Positions 56,996-64,000 of a stretch of 64,000 nucleotides of DNA are shown piece by piece. Under the pieces are notes generated by a model, which was given only the letters and a program-made list of their open reading frames with translations, ran no database searches and was not told the origin of the DNA. Numbering within the stretch: the first letter of the stretch is position 1; the number at the start of each line of letters is the position of its first letter. The position numbers and the translations under genes were made by a program. The stretch comes from Ulva prolifera (lineage: Eukaryota; Chlorophyta; Ulvophyceae; Ulvales; Ulvaceae), in assembly GCA_023078555.1 (NCBI GenBank), contig CM041200.1, positions 1,550,001 to 1,614,000 on the forward strand, written 5' to 3'.

Positions 56996-59376
56996 CTAGA
57001 GGCCGAGGCGGCAAATGGGGTTTTTGTTGACCATAGAGAGGGAGACCTTGTGGCCAAACAAGTCCCGGATGTTGTCGATGCCGTACAGGATCATCGTCGG
57101 CCGCTCCAGCGACAGCCCCCACGCAATTACGTTGACATCGTCAGGCAGGCCCATCGGCCGCAGCATCTCCGGCCGGAACATGCCAGAGTTCCCCACCTCC
57201 ATCCACTTCCCCAGCTCCTCTGAGTAGCTACACACCACCCACCACGATTTCCAGCTTCACCCAGATCCAGCCACAGGCATGATGCTTGCACACACGGCTC
57301 GGCCCAGGTGTTCCTTGCGCACGCAGATCACGGGCACAGCACGTGCAGCATGCAGCATGCGCAGCATGGGGCCCGGGGGGCGCACCTGAAGATCTCCATG
57401 GAGGGCTCCGTGTAGGGGTTGTACGCAGGCTTGAAGCGCAGCTTCTTGAGGCCGAGGCGGCTGAAAAAGGTGTGCAGCGTGGCGATGAGGTTGCCAAGGT
57501 TGAGCCCCCGGTCGCACACGAGGCCCTCAATCTGGTGGAACTCTGCGAGGTGCGTGCGGTCGATGGCCTCGTTGCGGAAGACGCGGTCCACCGAGAAGTA
57601 CTTGGCAGGGCGGAAGCCCTCCTGCGCGAGGCGGTACAGCATGCGGGACGACACCGCCGTCGTGTGCGTGCGCAGCAAGTTCTTCTCCGCCTCCGCCGCC
57701 TTCCAGTGGTACCCGTACCTGCACCACACTGCCCTGTCCATCGCGTCCTGGCTCATGCATGCAGTTCGGACATCCGCGTGGCGGCACAGCACGCACACAG
57801 GGGGCCACAGAACAAACGCATGCTCAGACGCACGAAGGCAGCACCCCGCACTGGTGCGTGGCACCCAGGTGTTACGAAACCAGAGTCAGAGAGGCAGGTG
57901 CCGCCGCACACGCCACAAGATTCAGAACACCTCGCACCCAAGCCAACACCATGCCAGCCAGACGCGGCCGCTGCAGCGGCGTGCAAGTGTTGATAGCAGT
58001 CAGGGAGGGGTCTGGCCACAGGCGGGCGAGGGTGTGAGGCGCACCCGACGGAGCCAAAGCCGCCACTCTCGTGCACGGCCTTCACACGGCCGAGGTAGTC
58101 CTGCGGCACGCGCGCGGCCGGCGTGGCGGCGGGCTCAGACAGGAAGAACGTGTCGTGCGCGTCGCGCGCTGGGTGCTGCTGCGGCTGGAAGAGCGCATCG
58201 AAGTTCCAGAACGACGACTCGACGTAGTTCGCGGTCGGCATCTCCGTGAAGCCCATCTGCGTGAAGATCTTGCGGAACTGTGTGCGCACCTTCAGCAGCG
58301 GGTGCAGGTGCCCGCTCGCCGGCGGCAGGCCGAGCGCCTGCACAGCACGCATGCTGCTAAACGAGCCAAATAGCAGAACACTTCAGTGGAGCCGAGACAG
58401 CAGGGCCGCTCGGTGAGGCCCGGGAGCACACAGGCGATAGCCACAGCAGCGCTGGTGCAGGCTGTGATGCATGCTGGGAACGTCGACGAAACTGTGCTGT
58501 GGCATGTCGTTCGCCGAGCGCAGGCCACACCACCGCTCTGCAGAGTGTACGATGGAGCGGAGTGAAGTGGGGACGGACGTTGCAGACGCAGGCATGGAGG
58601 GGGCCTGGCCGAGGGGCAGGGGAGCGTACCTCAAAGTTGTACTCCTTGAACTTGCGGTTTCGCCACTCACCCCCCTGCAGTAGCTCTACAGTGAGGTCGG
58701 TCTCCTGCTTCACACGCTCCAGGGAGAAGGCGGGGCCCTTGGAGACCTTGAACGTCTTCCACTGCTCGACTTTCACGAGCTTGCGCTTCTTCAGCTCTGC
58801 TACTGCCTTGCTATCTACTTCCTCTTCAGCTGCCACTTTCTGCAAGCTGGCGAGGCAGGTATCTTCTGCCGCCTGTGTCTGCCGGGTGAGCAGCTGCTTG
58901 CCGTCCTGCTTGTCCATCTTGATCCATCGCTTCTCCATCGCCTTTTTGAAGCCCAGCGCCCAGATGGGCTTCTCAACCGTTTGCTGCACAGCTGCCATTT
59001 CGCCCCCCTCTTCTGGCACTGCATCGAAGACGACCACCTCCGGCGACTTTCCGGCTGTGACGTAGCTCTGTGCTTCCGGAGTCAAGGCGAGCCGGCTGTG
59101 CGGGATCGCCTGCATGAAGGTGCCTCTGTCACAGCACTCGGCTCTGGCACGGTGGCAACAAATTGACGGTAGGATAGGCACGATTCGATAGTATCGATCA
59201 AACCGATATCGCACCTCGGTGACCACTGTCTCTGAGGATTCCAGAGACTTGATATATCCCACCACTACCGAGTGCTCCAGGCCCATCTGCTCCGCAACCG
59301 TGCCAGAGTCCTCCACACACCCATGCTGCTGAATCTGTTCTAGGATGTGCTTTGTTTGAGATTCCGCGTCCGCCAT
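56996..59376 (-). CDS. FARSA: Phenylalanyl-tRNA synthetase alpha subunit, cytosolic
   Basis: Five exons in consistent phases: 59376-59215, 59109-58630, 58337-58045, 57718-57386 and 57227-56996, giving 499 residues, the usual eukaryotic cytosolic length. It aminoacylates tRNA-Phe as an alpha2-beta2 enzyme. N-terminal winged-helix modules are followed by [20 protein letters not shown] and [19 protein letters not shown]. Class II motif 2 is [20 protein letters not shown] and motif 3 is [36 protein letters not shown] is a cytosolic alpha-subunit hallmark. There is no transit peptide: [19 protein letters not shown] begins directly. Every splice site follows the local AG/GTGCG and TGCAG or TAG pattern. 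Confidence 0.95.
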
Positions 59377-61975
59377 GGCGCGATCGCGGTTCGCGTGCGC
59401 AGGCCGCCTGGACGTGCTGTAGATGCGACAGTTTTTGCTGCTGCGATGATGCTACGCGCGCGCAAAAGCGACCCGTTCGACTATGGCCATGCCGACTAAC
59501 ACCTCGCTGGTCGTGTAGTTCATGTGCCCATCTGAGGTGTCTTTTGCTGAGCTGTGCACCGCGAGGGCGACTTCTCTTGAGGTCCTGAGCCTCGAAATAT
59601 CGGGACTTTCACACATCGGCACAGAAGACCAGGAGGTACGGATGTGAACGGCCGTGGTCCTACAACACCAACGGTTCACAACACACCGGTGCAGCTCTGC
59701 GATCAGCCACAGTGGCCTGGTTGCTAGCATCCATGTTAGCATGACAACGGCACAAACAGGCTTGCATGCATCCATTGAGATCTAGGCCGTGTGATTGTCC
59801 ATCTTGCCAACCACTTGCTGCTACAGGGATGAGTCTCTCTCCCTCAGTACATGCGCCAAGGTGCCAGCCATTTTGGGTTTCAGCACGGGGAGATGAGTGC
59901 TGATGCGCATGCATGTGCTCTTGGGGATGGCGTCGTGCCGCTTGATTCTGTATTCGGTGGTTGGTCTTATGCTGACGCAGGCGTTGATACGAATCACTGG
60001 CATGCACACCTCTCAGAGCTCCGCCGCCTTATGGGTCCCATGGTATGCATACGTTCTGCGCAGATGTGCGATCGACAGGGAGCCCATGCGTGTTCGTCTG
60101 ACATGTGCAGACCTGCATGTGGCTGCTGCTGCACAGCATCACGGAGTTGCTAGACAACGGCTCGCAGCCGCTGACTGTCTACATCGCCAGTGATGCTCGA
60201 GTTGGCAGTTCAGCCGTGGAGCAGGCAGCCGGGGCGTTGAGCTCCTATGCAGCGCCTCCGCGGCGGCCGCAGCCCCGACGGATCAAAACGAGGCGCCGTG
60301 TGCCGCAGCTCGACGTCCCCGGCCGCCCCTGGAGTGCCGCAGCCAGAGCGAGGCCTTCAACGCACCTGTGGCCACCGCCGCCGTCGCCACACATCCCGTG
60401 ATTTGAGCTCGGATCACCCCAGTGGCCGACAGCCCAACGGCACACGCACACTGTTTGTGACTCGTGGCGGCACCGGGCAGCACGCCGCATGACACCCGGA
60501 ACGGCAGCGTCCTGCTCGCACAGCAGGAGGGGAAAACTGGGTGCCACTGTGAGCATGCACGTGCGCAGAGGCTCAGCCTGCTGGCAGCCGCACAGTGCAC
60601 CCGGTGCAGCTGCAGCATCCATGTGTTGGTGGCGCCGCGCTGCAGCCCTCCCGGCGCCGCAATTTACATCCCACGGCGCCAGGTGGCCGGTTGTGCACAG
60701 TGTCTGCAGGTGCCCGCCGTTGGGGTCGCGACCTCTGCAACCTCCTCGCCCATGGCCATGGGGCGCGGCTCTGGGTGCAAGCCACGTCGTGTGTGTGGTT
60801 CCTGACTCTGCTCGAACGCATGTGGTGGGCCGGCCAAGGGTCTGCTACCGTACAAGCTGTGGCCGTTGTGTTGCCACGAGAGATACGGTGGCGATTCACT
60901 GCACGAACGCTGGTGTGATCGCCGGGCATGTCCTAGCTAGGCCGCTGTTCTTGATTGCCACCTAGGTATGCCAGACCCATCAGACTCACGAGAGCTCTGG
61001 GGCTGCAGGCCCAACGCCATCGTGGCTCAGTGCTCACCAGGAAATGCGCCTATCTTGTGTTGAAGGCTCCCCGTCTAACAATGGCCCGTACATGTACCCA
61101 CATATATATGTGCTCGTTGGCAAAATGGTGATTTAGTGGGCATACTGACGGCTCAGTCGTCGGGACCCGGGACCGAGTGAGGCAATTGATATCCAAGCCA
61201 CATGATGATTGAGATGCTGATACATTGATGCTTGCTCTACATATGTAGAGGCCTCGGCCAACGTATATATACGTTGCCCGATGTGCCGATTCTTGCTATT
61301 GATCCAGTCAGACTATCCAGACTAGTACTCCATGGCCAATGGAATCCTTGTGCAGTTTTGTGTCCTGCCGCAGGCTTTATTCCGCCACAGGTGCTTCTGC
61401 GCAAGTTGTAAACGTGCCTGGGTGCTGTGTACAAAGCACACGTATGCATGGGTTCTATGCACGCTGGGTCGCTCGGTTGTATGAGTCTTTGCACGTGCAC
61501 AAAGCTATATCTGAAAGAAATGCCACGCCAATGTGTCATGATCCATGATTGAATTGTATGCGGCTCTCGCGGTGGAGAGCATGTTCGTGCTGTAGTGTGC
61601 ATCCTTTTTTGATCCCGACGCGCGTCTGGCACGAGTGCTTGCGGCCTGCTTCACAGCTTGATCAATTGACTACGCCCTACGCCTTCAAACGTTTCATCCA
61701 TTGTCCAGATCGCGTAGAGCTTCCTGTATCTGAGCCAATCTCTGTACCGCCGGCCTCGTGCCTAGTGGCACACCGCTGTCCGCTGCCGAGAGCCTGGCAG
61801 CGCTGTAATTGCGTTTGCAATATGAGGCAACCTGGCTCAAACCTGCGGTGTCGCATAATTTGATCATGTCAAGGTGCGTCCCGACGAAAGCGCAGTGCCA
61901 CAAACCTGTTGGCTGGAATTGCTTACGTTCGAGGGATCGCTATGGGTTCGTGCTCCTTTGGCCTTGCAGCGGGAT
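59377..61975. other. 2.6 kb without a supported gene
   Basis: GC-rich in 60.1-60.9 kb, where several overlapping frames on both strands stay open (for example TELLDNGSQPLTVYIASDAR near 60.15 kb, plus strand). None has a recognisable domain, consistent phases or credible start. The right part (61.0-61.9 kb) is AT-richer and probably includes the promoter and a possible 5' exon of the ABC1 kinase gene. Confidence 0.35.
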
Positions 61976-64000
61976 ATGCGCTGTATGTATGCACTCCATG
62001 CGCTGAATGCGTCTGTGGAGTACAGGCACTGCCAGTCTTTGACTCTCCACGCGTTCCGCTACGGAATCGCTCAAGGCCGGACACAGCATTTCACAGCTAC
62101 AGCGTGCAATAGCGCGAGCAGTAGCTCACTAGGTCATAACGCCGGCTCTGCTTCTCTGTTAGCCTGGGCGTGGCGATTTACCCGGGCAGCGTACACGCAA
62201 CCAGGATGGTCCGGGCTGTTGCCAACGCATCATCTGCGCGTGGCGCGAGATGCGTGGAGCATGGCCCTTGCGAGTCCCAGGATCATGAATCCGGTTGTAC
62301 TGGGTGGAGGCATCCCCAACTTGGCGGCGTATGCTAGTGCCTTGAGATCAGGCAGCAGCAAGATGACCCCCGCGCGGATGCCGTCTCTGGCACAGATCGA
62401 CGCAAGGCTCCGAAGATGCATGCACTCGGCGCTGCATTCGTACACGATATCTTCATCATGTGCTCGAGTAGCACTGATCAATGCGCTGCAAATATCAGGG
62501 AAGAACATACCATACCTGATGGGTGCCCTTGTTGCTGACATGTTGCAGCGGGGCAGAGGGTACTGTGATGCGCCCCTCGTATCACCTGAGCCTCATGGGG
62601 AGGCTGTGAGAACATATCTCGAGCAGGGCGTGCTTGATTGGGCACGAGCCGTGTGGGAAGATATAGCTCATAATGCTTTCATGATTTTACATGTGTTTCG
62701 TCTGTGTCTGCTGTTTGCACCACTAATGCTGACGGCTCCTCTAGTCTTTCACTTTGGTGTCAGCCGCCCGACGTGGATGGCTATGCTACGCGAGACGATG
62801 GAAGCTGCCGGCCCAGCTTACATCAAGTGGGGCCAGTGGGCTGCTACTCGCAAGGACATGTTTCCGCCAGACATGTGCCAGGAACTGGCACTGCTTCAGT
62901 GCAGCGCACCAGAGCACAAGTGCGTCTACACGTCTACAGTAGGGTCCTGTGCTTGTGCTTCTCGTGTGTTCCGATGATGCCCATGATGGTGCTCATGCTA
63001 TCACAGTTTGGGATCGCCATCGAGGGTGCCGATGGTCCATGCCATGCGTGGCATGCAGGTGGAACCACACCAAGGCCACCATCGAGACGTCCTTTGGGAT
63101 GCCTCTGGAGATGCTGGTTGATTGGATCGACCACGAGCCCATTGCGTCTGGCTCTATAGGGCAGGTGCACAAGGCAGAGCTGTCCGCTCGTGGCGGATCC
63201 ATCTGTGGGATGCCTTCGGGCACCGTGGTTGCCATCAAGGTCAAGCATCCAGGTGTATCACAAAGTATACAGCGGGACTTCTCCATCATGATGTGGCTAG
63301 CACATCAGCTGGAGTGGGTGCCAGCACTGCGGAAGCTGCGCCTCGCAGAGTCCTTGAGCCAGTTCGCGGCGCCCCTGCGAGAGCAGGTGAGCCACTGCAT
63401 CGCCTCTGTGCGATCACATGCGCTGTGATCCGTGCAAGAGCAACGCTAGCACGAACCGGCTATCCAACCACGACGCCATGGCCACTGCTCGGCTGCTGCA
63501 GCATCGTGCATGCTGGCTGTGAGGTCACGCCTTCCACTGCCCGCATGCCACCGGGTGGACGGTGCTGCTCTAGCCCGGCGATTGTGCCCAAGCATGCAAA
63601 CCAGCTGCAGCATGGCGGTGTCCGTCGAGGCAGCACCGTGGCTGGTTTCGTGCGGTTCGCTGTGGTCACGCCATGGCCATGCATGATGTCCCGCTCCTCT
63701 CTCATGCGAGCAAGTGCATCGCGGTGTTGTATACGTGCTCAGCACGGACCATGCCATGCCTGCGCTGCACTGCAGCAACCAGGGCTGCGTCTTGCAGACA
63801 CCGCCGCGGCAATGGGTGCAGGTGGATCTCTCGCTGGAGGGCAACACGTTGTGGCGCTTCAACAAGAACTTTGCACATGATCCGGACGTCACGCTGCCTG
63901 TGCCGCTGTACCCCTGGGTCTCCCAGGACGTCCTGATGCAGACGTTCGAGGAGGGCATGCACATCAGCACTTACATGGACCTGGACAACAATGCTGGCCG
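61976..64000 (+). CDS. ABC1/ADCK-type atypical kinase (ADCK2-like), 5' part
   Basis: Exons 61976-62919, 63059-63386 and 63822 to the window end join in phases 2 and 0. The ABC1 family (COQ8/ADCK) comprises atypical kinases or ATPases of mitochondria and plastids, linked to quinone metabolism. YIKWGQWAATRKDMFPPDMC contains the family KxGQ motif. EPIASGSIGQVHKAEL is the altered nucleotide loop, and VVAIKVKHPGVSQSIQRDF contains the catalytic Lys strand. The third exon VDLSLEGNTLWRFNKNF leads to DVLMQTFEEGMHISTY. An N-terminal membrane segment (ILHVFRLCLLFAPLMLTAPL) and PHGEAVRTYLEQG precede the kinase, as in ADCK2. The exact start is unsure: 61976 is the first in-frame ATG of this exon, with a Ser-rich stretch after it. 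Truncated by the window end. Confidence 0.85.

Overview
The window is nuclear DNA of a GC-rich, intron-rich green alga (chlorophyte type). Nearly every gene is split by 70-650 bp introns. Donors are mostly GTGCGN or GTGAG and acceptors end TGCAG. The plant-type content includes an HCF173-like psbA translation factor, a plastid homoserine kinase with transit peptide, a PHT4-like anion transporter, a DGAT2 acyltransferase and an octotricopeptide-type organelle RNA protein. The transition-zone protein NPHP4 implies that the alga builds, or recently built, cilia. I cannot name the species. All gene models below were spliced by eye, from reading-frame continuity, phase agreement and family alignment.

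Layout. 1-3 kb: 3' part of NPHP4 (+), with a 233 bp TG repeat in one intron. 3.8-5.7 kb: PHT4-like transporter (+). 5.9-9.3 kb: OPR-type protein with a mitochondrial-looking presequence (-). 10-14.8 kb: TSO1/tesmin CXC-domain regulator (-). 16.1-18.2 kb: DGAT2 (+). 18.5-23.2 kb: HCF173-like SDR-CIA30 protein with an unusual tail of four Trp repeats (-). 23.7-31.0 kb: large secreted, Cys-rich and repeat-rich glycoprotein of unknown function (-). 31.8-33.0 kb: RNF25-type RWD-RING ligase (+). 34.2-35.2 kb: broken permease copy. 35.2-37.6 kb: broken glycoprotein copy. 39.2-39.6 kb: possible small repeat protein. 40.1-41.3 kb: broken RNF25 copy. 42.2-46.0 kb: intact nucleobase (NAT/NCS2) permease (-). 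49.4-52.1 kb: TPR protein (+). 53.0-54.9 kb: homoserine kinase (-). 55.5-56.4 kb: predicted plastid membrane protein (+). 57.0-59.4 kb: cytosolic phenylalanyl-tRNA synthetase alpha subunit (-). 62.0-64.0 kb: 5' part of an ABC1/ADCK-type kinase (+).

The most striking structure is a tandem segmental duplication of about 10 kb. Unit A (about 25.72-35.2 kb) and unit B (about 35.2-46.06 kb) both carried glycoprotein, RNF25 and permease in the same order and orientation. The breakpoints cut the glycoprotein copy in B (no 3' part) and the permease copy in A (no 5' part). RNF25 then decayed in B. Each of the three genes is left with exactly one intact copy, two in A and one in B. The left breakpoint abuts a 373 bp TG microsatellite. 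Some exons of the dead permease copy are still almost identical to the live gene, which suggests gene conversion or a recent event.

The genes do not form one pathway. They are ordinary housekeeping, plastid and ciliary genes on both strands. About 2.6-3.4 kb stretches at 46-49.4 kb and 59.4-62 kb hold nothing I can support as a gene.
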